Translations under genes and position numbers: made by a program
Notes under the pieces: model-generated
What the model was told of the DNA's origin: nothing
Seen by the model: the letters and a program-made list of their open reading frames with translations, nothing else
Databases searched by the model: none
Part shown: positions 33,801 to 40,605 of the stretch, in pieces
How the letters are laid out: each line of letters opens with the position of its first letter
Position numbering within the stretch: position 1 is the first letter of the stretch
NCBI RefSeq assembly: GCF_006715025.1
Contig: NZ_VFMK01000001.1
Span: 992,001-1,056,000, forward strand
Direction of reading: 5' to 3'
DNA from: Serratia fonticola
GTDB lineage: Bacteria; Pseudomonadota; Gammaproteobacteria; Enterobacterales; Enterobacteriaceae
DNA: 64,000 nucleotides

Positions 33801-33853
33801 ATGACTTCGAGAAGCAGGCAACAACACTGCGGCTTGAAAGATGATGGATATAA
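33801..33853. repeat. ERIC remnant before zapE
   Basis: One ERIC arm, TTCGAGAAGCAGGCAACAAC...GGCTTGAAAGATGATGGATATA (first 20 and last part quoted), lies 16 bases before the zapE start. It belongs to the short internally deleted type. Confidence 0.5.
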
Positions 33854-33868
33854 GGGATCTTCGAAGAA

Positions 33869-34996
33869 ATGCAGGTACAGTCACCATTATCACGCTACCA
33901 GCAGGCGCTGGATGCGGGGGAATATCAGGCCGACGCGGTTCAGCGTCAGGCCGTTACGCAGTTGGATCATATCTATCAGGCTTTACAGCAGCAACCGATG
34001 CCAGGTACGACTCAGGGGGGCATACGAAGCAAGCTTGGCCGCTGGTTCGGCAAGGGCGAAGAAAACGTCTCTCAACGCCCGGTGCAGGGCCTCTATATGT
34101 GGGGGGGCGTTGGCCGCGGTAAAACCTGGCTGATGGATCTGTTCTTTCACAGCCTGCCTGGCGATCGCAAACTGCGGCTGCATTTCCACCGTTTTATGCT
34201 GCGGGTGCATGAAGAACTGACCGAATTGCAGGGGAACGAGAACCCGTTGGAAATCGTTGCTGATGGCTTCAAAGCACAAACGGACGTGCTGTGTTTTGAT
34301 GAGTTCTTTGTTTCCGATATTACTGATGCCATGCTGCTAGCGACATTGTTGCAGGCTCTGTTCGCCCGTGGTATCACGCTGGTGGCGACATCCAATATTC
34401 TGCCGGAAAATCTGTATCGCAACGGTCTGCAGCGCTCACGGTTCTTGCCAGCGATCGATCTGATCAAAGAATACTGTGACGTGATGAACGTCGATGCAGG
34501 GATCGATTACCGCCTGCGGACGTTGACGCAAGCCCACCTGTATCTGACGCCGCTTAATGCGCAGACGCAGGAAACAATGGATCATATTTTCCTCAAGCTG
34601 GCAGGAAAGCGCGGGGAAGAGGCTCCCGTATTGCAAATCAATCATCGGCCACTGCCAACGCTGCGCGCAGTGGAAGGCGTCTTGGCGGTTGATTTCCATA
34701 CCTTGTGTGAAGAGGCTCGTAGCCAACTGGACTACATTGCGCTGTCACGCCTTTATCACAGCGTGATGCTCTATAATGTGCGGGTTATGGGGCCATTAAA
34801 AGAAAATACTGCCCGCCGCTTCCTGGCGTTGGTGGATGAATTCTATGAACGCCACGTTAAACTGGTGATCGCCGCCGAAGTGCCGATGTTCGAGATCTAT
34901 CAGGGGGAACAGCTGAAATTTGAGTTCCAGCGCTGCCTGTCACGCTTACAGGAGATGCAGAGCGAGGAGTATCTTAAGCTGCCGCACCTGCCATAA
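33869..34996 (+). CDS. zapE: ZapE, cell-division AAA+ ATPase
   Basis: This 375-residue AFG1-like ATPase has Walker A in WGGVGRGKTWLMDLF near residue 75, Walker B in VLCFDEFFVSDITDAM, and the C-terminal FEFQRCLSRLQEMQSEEYL. It has the E. coli length. It acts at the Z ring late in division and destabilises FtsZ polymers with ATP. The ATG is preceded by GAAG only; an ERIC remnant ends just upstream. Confidence 0.96.
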   Translation: MQVQSPLSRYQQALDAGEYQADAVQRQAVTQLDHIYQALQQQPMPGTTQGGIRSKLGRWFGKGEENVSQRPVQGLYMWGGVGRGKTWLMDLFFHSLPGDRKLRLHFHRFMLRVHEELTELQGNENPLEIVADGFKAQTDVLCFDEFFVSDITDAMLLATLLQALFARGITLVATSNILPENLYRNGLQRSRFLPAIDLIKEYCDVMNVDAGIDYRLRTLTQAHLYLTPLNAQTQETMDHIFLKLAGKRGEEAPVLQINHRPLPTLRAVEGVLAVDFHTLCEEARSQLDYIALSRLYHSVMLYNVRVMGPLKENTARRFLALVDEFYERHVKLVIAAEVPMFEIYQGEQLKFEFQRCLSRLQEMQSEEYLKLPHLP

Positions 34997-35373
34997 CATA
35001 GACCCAGCGGGCTATTTTGCGGGAGGGGTAAAGCTTGCCATCCTCGCGCGCTTCATGTGCGTTCCAGAGGTTGTGCGCTGTACGCCACTAAACCGCCGGC
35101 GCAGAAGAGGTCCGTTGGGTCCGTTTGGCATACCAGTCTGCTTTTAGGGATGGCGAAAATTCAATTCAAAAACTGTTCGATCTTTGCGGGCGACTTCTCT
35201 ATAATCTTGCGACCCCACGTTACAACAAAGTTTTTTTCCCAAAAACTTTATAGTGCCGGCAATGGCTATTCGAAGGGGTAGGTTTGCTGGACTTGATGGT
35301 CGTGTGAGCCTCAACTGTTTTCGAGCGTTTGGGTGTTCACCAACGTGTAACTAATTATTGGGTAAGCTTTCTA
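34997..35373 (+). promoter_or_regulatory. promoter and leader of rplM-rpsI
   Basis: A probable promoter has TATAAT at 35200-35205 with TTCGAT at 35176-35181 (18-bp spacer). The first transcribed bases would lie near 35212, giving a leader of about 160 bases with conserved stretches (CACCAACGTGTAACTAATTA and GGGTAAGCTTTC) before the rplM ATG. In E. coli L13 represses its own operon through such a leader. Upstream, 34997-35170 holds nothing recognised. Confidence 0.55.
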
Positions 35374-35802
35374 ATGAAAACTTTTACAGCTAAACCAGAA
35401 ACCGTAAAACGCGACTGGTATGTAGTTGATGCAGACGGTAAAACTTTAGGCCGCCTCGCTACTGAACTGGCTCGTCGTCTGCGCGGCAAGCATAAAGCGG
35501 AATACACCCCGCACGTTGATACTGGTGATTACATCATCGTTCTGAACGCAGAAAAAGTTGCTGTAACCGGCAACAAGCGTAATGACAAGATGTACTACCA
35601 CCACACCGGCCACATCGGTGGTATCAAAGAAGCGACCTTTGAAGAGATGATTGCCCGCCGTCCTGAGCGTGTGATTGAAATCGCGGTTAAAGGCATGCTG
35701 CCGAAGGGCCCGCTGGGTCGTGCAATGTTCCGTAAACTGAAAGTTTACGCGGGTACTGAGCACAATCACGCGGCACAGCAACCGCAAGTTCTTGACATCT
35801 AA
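35374..35802 (+). CDS. rplM: RplM, 50S ribosomal protein L13
   Basis: This 142-residue protein matches L13 throughout (MKTFTAKPETVKRDWYVVDA at the start, HNHAAQQPQVLDI at the end). L13 is an early assembly protein of the large subunit and in E. coli also represses its own mRNA. The frame opens at 35329, but ribosomal protein homology and the length fix the ATG at 35374. It is followed after 15 bases by rpsI. Confidence 0.98.
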   Translation: MKTFTAKPETVKRDWYVVDADGKTLGRLATELARRLRGKHKAEYTPHVDTGDYIIVLNAEKVAVTGNKRNDKMYYHHTGHIGGIKEATFEEMIARRPERVIEIAVKGMLPKGPLGRAMFRKLKVYAGTEHNHAAQQPQVLDI

Positions 35803-35817
35803 TCGGGATTATAGGCA

Positions 35818-36210
35818 ATGGCTGAAAATCAATACTACGGCACTGGTCGCCGCAAAAGCTCCGCCGCTCGCGTCTTTATCAAGCCGGGCAACGGTAACAT
35901 CGTTATCAACCAGCGTAGCCTGGAACAGTACTTCGGTCGCGAAACTGCCCGCATGGTAGTTCGTCAGCCGCTGGAACTGATCGACATGGTAGGTAAGTTT
36001 GACCTGTACATCACCGTTAAAGGTGGTGGTATTTCTGGTCAAGCTGGCGCAATCCGTCACGGCATCACGCGTGCTCTGATGGAATATGACGAAAGTCTGC
36101 GTGGCGAACTGCGTAAAGCTGGCTTCGTTACTCGTGACGCTCGTCAGGTTGAACGTAAGAAAGTCGGCCTGCGTAAAGCACGTCGTCGTCCGCAGTTCTC
36201 CAAGCGTTAA
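35818..36210 (+). CDS. rpsI: RpsI, 30S ribosomal protein S9
   Basis: This 130-residue protein matches S9, with YYGTGRRKSSAARVFIKPG at the start and the basic tail RKARRRPQFSKR that reaches the P-site tRNA. Codon use is strongly biased, as for highly expressed genes. In E. coli sspA follows; here about 1.2 kb with a small peptide gene is placed between. Confidence 0.98.
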   Translation: MAENQYYGTGRRKSSAARVFIKPGNGNIVINQRSLEQYFGRETARMVVRQPLELIDMVGKFDLYITVKGGGISGQAGAIRHGITRALMEYDESLRGELRKAGFVTRDARQVERKKVGLRKARRRPQFSKR

Positions 36211-36693
36211 GTACGACAAACGTCGCACTTATGGTGTGCAAGTTATTGTATTTATGCAATTTCCTGCACACTTGGAACAAGCCCTCCGGGGCTTGCTCCA
36301 ACTTCATTACGATATAATCAAAAAAAACGCTTCAGATTTCCTCTCCTCTATTCAGTAAATCTTTTTCTTTACACGCTCACGCTTCAGACTTTCTGCAACT
36401 GCGCCATGCAGGCTCATGCTACTCGCCAGAAAATGGGATTTCAGCAGTGACGGATACTGGCTACCCAGATCTGAATCAAAACGACAGTAGCCCGGTTAGA
36501 CTCTGATCCATCTGATATCGCCGGTACTGGTCTTCAGGCCTGATATACGGTGATGTTATACGACACCTCAACAGTAAGTTATTTTTTGTCTCTCAGATAC
36601 GGCAGGGTGGCAAAATACCATCTATCCTTAGCCTGAGGTTTTCAGGACCTCGCTACTACAAGCTGTCATTTATCACTTAATGGGAGTTTTGCA
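36211..36693. other. gene-free region between rpsI and the first peptide gene
   Basis: It holds two hairpins after rpsI: GTGTGCA...TGCACAC (36234-36270) and CAAGCCC-TCCG-GGGCTTG (36278-36295). The second resembles a terminator but lacks a T run. From 36310 on the DNA is AT-richer than its surroundings and has no long open frame, recognised transposon end or ERIC. It may contain the promoter of the peptide gene and possibly decayed mobile DNA, but I cannot identify it. Confidence 0.4.
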
Positions 36694-36885
36694 ATGAACA
36701 AGTCAATACGTGAGTTGTCAGAACAGGAAACCTCACAGATCAGTGGAGGTGCTTCAACGGGGTCATCAGTGGACACATTAGTTGGGGGCGTTACAACCAC
36801 CGCTGATGATCTTCTTGGTGATGTTGACGGCATAGCTAACGATGTAAGTGGCTTGGTTGGTAGTGTCTTTAACAATATTAGATAA
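36694..36885 (+). CDS. small peptide with double-glycine leader, microcin-like (peptide 1)
   Basis: This 63-residue peptide has an N-terminal leader MNKSIRELSEQETSQISGG ending in Gly18-Gly19, the form recognised by ABC exporters with a C39 peptidase domain. The predicted mature part is 44 residues, acidic, rich in Gly, Val, Asp and Thr, without cysteines. GGGAG lies 8 bases before the ATG, and a terminator follows 30 bases after the stop. No exporter or evident immunity gene is near. Its core resembles that of the peptide at 38681-38854 (TLV-x2-VT-x4-D). It could be a class II microcin or a signal peptide; function is inferred from the leader only. Confidence 0.72.
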   Translation: MNKSIRELSEQETSQISGGASTGSSVDTLVGGVTTTADDLLGDVDGIANDVSGLVGSVFNNIR

Positions 36886-36914
36886 CTTAATACTCTAATT
36901 TAAAGCCTTAGCTC

Positions 36915-36950
36915 GGCACTGTTAGCGTCATGCTGCCAGTGCCTATTTTG
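36915..36950 (+). terminator. terminator of the peptide 1 gene
   Basis: The stem GGCACTG/CAGTGCC (36915-36943) with inner pairs AGC/GCT is followed by TATTTTGTT. It supports the view that the small gene is a separate transcription unit. Confidence 0.7.
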
Positions 36951-37424
36951 TTAAAAATATTGCATAAACAGCATGTTGCAAATATTTAATCACCAATCCT
37001 GCTTTTTAAAAAGACGACTCCAGGTCGTGTTTTATTGAATAAATCCACATCAACAGGGGAATACGGTAAGCGCCTTGAATGAGAGGAGGGAAATCCTGAA
37101 AACGCCATCCAACTCCGTTGGATAGAAAACAATTCAACATGAAATCACCGCATGATCCCCACAGACGATCAAAATCTGGTAAACTATCACACACTTTTGC
37201 GCCTGTTCGCCGTGCAGTTGCTGTCAGTTTACCTCTGAGGCCGCTTTCCAGACCTAAGGTTTATCTACGAGCTGCGGGCTAGCGGTCACGATTATTCAGG
37301 ATAGCAGCCTGATATACCCAATAAATTTCAAGTTGCAGCCAGACGGCAACAACGCGGTGGCTTGAGAGACGATGGGCATTTTGGGCTATTCGCAGTATTT
37401 TCTAGACAAAACTTGGAGGTTTTC
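36951..37424. promoter_or_regulatory. region upstream of sspA
   Basis: A possible extended -10 promoter (TGGTAAACT, 37177-37185) lies about 240 bases before sspA. An ERIC remnant follows (37314-37380). No protein-coding gene is supported: one minus-strand frame at 37006-37194 has no ribosome site. Nothing else was recognised. Confidence 0.4.
37314..37380. repeat. short ERIC remnant before sspA
   Basis: The left end TATACCCAATAAATTTCAAG and the right part GGCTTGAGAGACGATGGGCA match ERIC ends with the centre deleted. It ends 45 bases before the sspA start. Confidence 0.6.
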
Positions 37425-38066
37425 ATGGCTGTCGCTGCCAACAAACGTTCGGTAATGACGCTGTTTTCTGGCCCGACCGACATCTTTAGCCATCAAGTAC
37501 GTATCGTACTGGCGGAAAAAGGTGTCAGCGTCGAGATCGAGCAGGTTGAACCGGATAACCTGCCACAGGATCTGATTGACCTCAATCCTTACCAGACGGT
37601 ACCGACGCTGGTCGATCGCGAACTGACGCTGTACGAATCCCGTATCATCATGGAATACCTCGATGAACGTTTTCCGCATCCACCGTTAATGCCGGTTTAC
37701 CCGGTTGCGCGTGGTGAAAGCCGTTTGATGATGCTGCGTATCGAGAAAAACTGGTACACGCTGATGTACAAAATCGAGCAGAGCAACGGGCAGGAAGCGG
37801 AATCAGCACGTCGCCAACTGCGCGAAGAGCTGCTGGCGATTGCCCCAATCTTCGGCCAGACCCCGTACTTCATGAGTGAAGAGTTCAGCCTGGTAGATTG
37901 CTATCTGGCCCCGCTGCTGTGGCGTTTGCCGCAACTGGGTATTGAACTGAGCGGTGCCGGTTCCAAAGAACTGAAAGGTTACATGACGCGCGTATTCGAG
38001 CGTGATGCCTTCCTCGCCTCCCTGACCGAAGCTGAGCGCGAAATGCGCCTGCAGACTCGGGGCTAA
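37425..38066 (+). CDS. sspA: SspA, stringent starvation protein A
   Basis: This 213-residue protein has a GST fold (thioredoxin-like part VMTLFSGPTDIFSHQVRIVL, then a helical domain) but lacks glutathione chemistry in E. coli. It binds sigma-70 RNA polymerase, promotes stationary-phase acid tolerance and lowers H-NS levels. The PHP-type surface residues lie in FPHPPLMPVYPVARG. The ATG follows TTGGAGGT; the frame extends upstream without similarity. It is followed after 5 bases by sspB. Confidence 0.97.
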   Translation: MAVAANKRSVMTLFSGPTDIFSHQVRIVLAEKGVSVEIEQVEPDNLPQDLIDLNPYQTVPTLVDRELTLYESRIIMEYLDERFPHPPLMPVYPVARGESRLMMLRIEKNWYTLMYKIEQSNGQEAESARRQLREELLAIAPIFGQTPYFMSEEFSLVDCYLAPLLWRLPQLGIELSGAGSKELKGYMTRVFERDAFLASLTEAEREMRLQTRG

Positions 38067-38071
38067 GCGTC

Positions 38072-38569
38072 ATGGATATGTCTCAGATGACCCCGCGCCG
38101 TCCTTATCTGTTGCGGGCCTTCTATGACTGGTTGTTGGATAACCAACTGACCCCTCACCTGGTGGTGGACGTTATGCGTCCTGACGTTCAGGTGCCTATG
38201 GAGTTTGCGCGCGATGGTCAGATCGTACTGAACATTGCTCCGCGCGCCGTAGGTAATCTGCAACTGGGTGACGAAGCAGTGAGTTTTAACGCGCGTTTTG
38301 GTGGCGTCCCGCGCCAGGTTCTGGTTCCCATGGCGGCGGTGTTGGCCATTTATGCACGGGAAAACGGGGCGGGCACCATGTTCGAACCGGAAGCCGGGTA
38401 TGAAGCTGAAGGTACCTTCGCCGATCAGGATAATGAGACGAGCCAGACAGATAACCTGATGTCGGTGATTGACGGCGATCGTCCAGATAATGCCGATGAT
38501 AATGGCCCTGATGATGAACCGCCGCAGCCGCCGCGTGGTGGTCGCCCGGCGTTGCGTGTCGTGAAGTAG
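38072..38569 (+). CDS. sspB: SspB, ClpXP adaptor for ssrA-tagged proteins
   Basis: This 165-residue adaptor has an N-terminal substrate-binding domain (about 1-110, with SFNARFGGVPRQVLVPM), an acidic flexible linker, and the C-terminal ClpX-binding module RGGRPALRVVK. It delivers tmRNA-tagged proteins and the RseA fragment to ClpXP, so it also ties in with DegS. It is cotranscribed with sspA and followed by a terminator. Confidence 0.97.
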   Translation: MDMSQMTPRRPYLLRAFYDWLLDNQLTPHLVVDVMRPDVQVPMEFARDGQIVLNIAPRAVGNLQLGDEAVSFNARFGGVPRQVLVPMAAVLAIYARENGAGTMFEPEAGYEAEGTFADQDNETSQTDNLMSVIDGDRPDNADDNGPDDEPPQPPRGGRPALRVVK

Positions 38570-38599
38570 TCGACGCTATTTAGGACGGGTCAGTCGAAT

Positions 38600-38631
38600 A
38601 AAAAAGGTACAGCATGTCTGTACCTTTTTTG
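38600..38631. terminator. bidirectional terminator between sspB and peptide 2
   Basis: The stem AAAAAGGTACA/TGTACCTTTTTT has A and T runs on both sides. It can end both the sspAB transcript and the convergent peptide gene. Confidence 0.85.
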
Positions 38632-38680
38632 CAGATGAAGATGAGAGCCGTTTTACTACATCAGTAGCGGTAGACGCGAG

Positions 38681-38854
38681 TTAATCTAAACCCAATAGCC
38701 CCCCCACTCTTATTACAATGACGCCCGCTTGTCCCACCAGCACTTCTGGAGCATCCAACGTATCAGATATTACGGAAGTAACATCATCAACCAACGTTGA
38801 GATAAGACCTGCACCTGTAATTGATATGACTTCGTCATCCGTTATTTCTCTCAT
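38681..38854 (-). CDS. small peptide with microcin-type leader (peptide 2)
   Basis: This 57-residue peptide begins MREITDDEVISITGAG. The leader is very like those of class II microcins (microcin H47 begins MREIT and ends in ISGA before its cut), so cleavage after Gly14-Ala15 is likely. The mature part would be about 42 residues, hydrophobic and without cysteine, ending VGGLLGLD. GAGG lies 8 bases before the ATG, and a promoter is visible upstream. The open frame runs 41 codons further upstream but without a leader-like start. No exporter or immunity gene is next to it. The core is related to peptide 1. Confidence 0.7.
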   Translation of the reverse strand: MREITDDEVISITGAGLISTLVDDVTSVISDTLDAPEVLVGQAGVIVIRVGGLLGLD

Positions 38855-38949
38855 ATTTATCGCCTCGCATTGATTATTAATTGAACAGCTCTCATTGTTT
38901 TTTTCCTGAGAGTCAAAGCTTGAATGCAAGAGCTGATAGGGGTGATTTG

Positions 38950-38977
38950 AGTATAGAAAGTGATGGTTAATTGGCAA
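38950..38977 (-). promoter_or_regulatory. promoter of the peptide 2 gene
   Basis: On the minus strand TTGCCA (38972-38977) and TATACT (38950-38955) are separated by 16 bases, a fair sigma-70 match. The transcript would have a leader of about 90 bases. Confidence 0.5.
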
Positions 38978-39127
38978 ACCATGGCATTGTGGGGCCGGAT
39001 TGAACGCGTACAGATGATGCCGACTTTTGATACTTGCTTATTTCATCTACCACGTGGGGCACGCAAATCACCTGCACTTATGGTGGCGTAGCGGGTTACC
39101 GGTGTGCAGGTAATGTGCTGAGCAAAT

Positions 39128-39150
39128 AAAGAAGGGGCCGAGCCGGCCCC
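39128..39150 (-). terminator. terminator of the gltBD operon
   Basis: On the minus strand the stem GGGGCCG/CGGCCCC is followed by TTCTTTA. It lies 24 bases past the gltD stop. Confidence 0.75.
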
Positions 39151-39173
39151 TGTGGATAACGCCATGGAAGCTA

Positions 39174-40592
39174 TTACACTTCCAGGTAACTCATGATGCC
39201 TTCAGCGGCTTTACGCCCCTCGGCAATCGCGGTGACCACCAGATCAGAACCGCGTACCGCATCGCCACCGGCGAAGATTTTCGGGTTGCTGGTCTGGAAG
39301 GCGTTTTCGGGCGTTTCCGGTGCCAGGATACGGCCTTGTTTATCCAACTGCACATCATGCGCAGCCAACCAATCCATCTTGTGTGGGCGGAAACCAAATG
39401 CCATGACGACGGCATCGGCGTCGATCACATGTTCTGAACCGGGTACCTGCTCGGCAACCTGGCGGCCATTGGCATCGGGAGCGCCCAATTGGGTGCGTAC
39501 CATTTTGACACCGGCCACGCGGCCCGCGCTGTTAAGCTCAATGCTCAGCGGCTGCAGGTTGAATTTGAATTCAACCCCTTCCTCACGCGCATTCTTCACC
39601 TCACGCCTGGAACCCGGCATGTTGGCTTCATCACGGCGATATGCACAGGTCACTTGGGTAGCGCCTTGGCGGATAGAGGTGCGCACACAGTCCATTGCGG
39701 TGTCACCGCCACCGAGAACCACCACACGCTTGCCCGACATGCTGACATAAGGCTCGTGTTGCTGTGCTTCGTAGCCCATCAGTTGCTTGGTATTGGCGAT
39801 CAGGAACGGCAGGGCATCGTATACTCCCGGCGCATCTTCGTTTTCCAACCCGCCACGCATTGATTGATAGGTGCCTACGCCAAGGAATACCGCGTCGTAT
39901 TCGTTCAACAGGGCTTCCATGGCAATGTCTTTACCGACTTCGGTATTGAGTTGGAATTCTATGCCCATCTCACTGAAGATTTCGCGGCGCTTGACCATGA
40001 CTTCTTTTTCCAGCTTGAAGGCGGGAATGCCAAAGGTCAGCAGGCCGCCAATTTCCGGATGGCGATCGTAAACCACCGCCTTAACCCCATTGCGGGTCAA
40101 TACGTCGGCACAGGCCAGGCCCGCAGGCCCGGCACCGATGATGGCCACACGCTTGCCGGTCGGCTGTACGTGAGACATATCCGGCTTCCAGCCCATTTCA
40201 ATCGCTTTATCACTGATATAGCGTTCGATGTTGCCAATGGTGACTGCGCCAAACTCGTCGTTCAGTGTGCAGGAACCTTCACACAGACGGTCTTGTGGGC
40301 AAACGCGGCCACAGACTTCCGGCAGGCTGTTGGTCTGGTGTGCCAGATCGGCCGCTTCCATGATGCGGCCTTCGTTCGCCAGCTTCAGCCAGTTCGGAAT
40401 ATAGTTGTGAACCGGGCATTTCCATTCGCAATAAGGGTTGCCGCATGACAGGCAGCGATCGGCCTGCGCTTTCGCCTGAGTTTCCGAAAAGGGTTCGTAA
40501 ATTTCCACAAACTCGATTTTGCGGATCTTCAGCGGTTTCTTTGGCGGATCAACACGCTGCAGGTCGATAAATTGATAAACATTCTGACTCAT
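39174..40592 (-). CDS. gltD: GltD, glutamate synthase small subunit
   Basis: This 472-residue FAD protein has an N-terminal cysteine-rich iron-sulfur region (CLSCGNPYCEWKCPVHNYIP), an FAD site GAGPAGLACADVL and an NADPH site VVVLGGGDTAMDC. It passes electrons from NADPH to GltB for glutamate formation from glutamine and 2-oxoglutarate. It starts 13 bases after gltB. Confidence 0.97.
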   Translation of the reverse strand: MSQNVYQFIDLQRVDPPKKPLKIRKIEFVEIYEPFSETQAKAQADRCLSCGNPYCEWKCPVHNYIPNWLKLANEGRIMEAADLAHQTNSLPEVCGRVCPQDRLCEGSCTLNDEFGAVTIGNIERYISDKAIEMGWKPDMSHVQPTGKRVAIIGAGPAGLACADVLTRNGVKAVVYDRHPEIGGLLTFGIPAFKLEKEVMVKRREIFSEMGIEFQLNTEVGKDIAMEALLNEYDAVFLGVGTYQSMRGGLENEDAPGVYDALPFLIANTKQLMGYEAQQHEPYVSMSGKRVVVLGGGDTAMDCVRTSIRQGATQVTCAYRRDEANMPGSRREVKNAREEGVEFKFNLQPLSIELNSAGRVAGVKMVRTQLGAPDANGRQVAEQVPGSEHVIDADAVVMAFGFRPHKMDWLAAHDVQLDKQGRILAPETPENAFQTSNPKIFAGGDAVRGSDLVVTAIAEGRKAAEGIMSYLEV

Positions 40593-40605
40593 TCAATATG
40601 ACCTC

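Noticed and set aside
36310..36690. Possible decayed transposase
   Set aside because: No frame gives a recognisable transposase motif and no inverted ends or target duplications were seen.
37006..37194. Minus-strand 62-codon frame next to peptide 1, considered as an immunity gene
   Set aside because: It starts with GTG without a ribosome site, has only one weak hydrophobic stretch and overlaps the likely sspA promoter.
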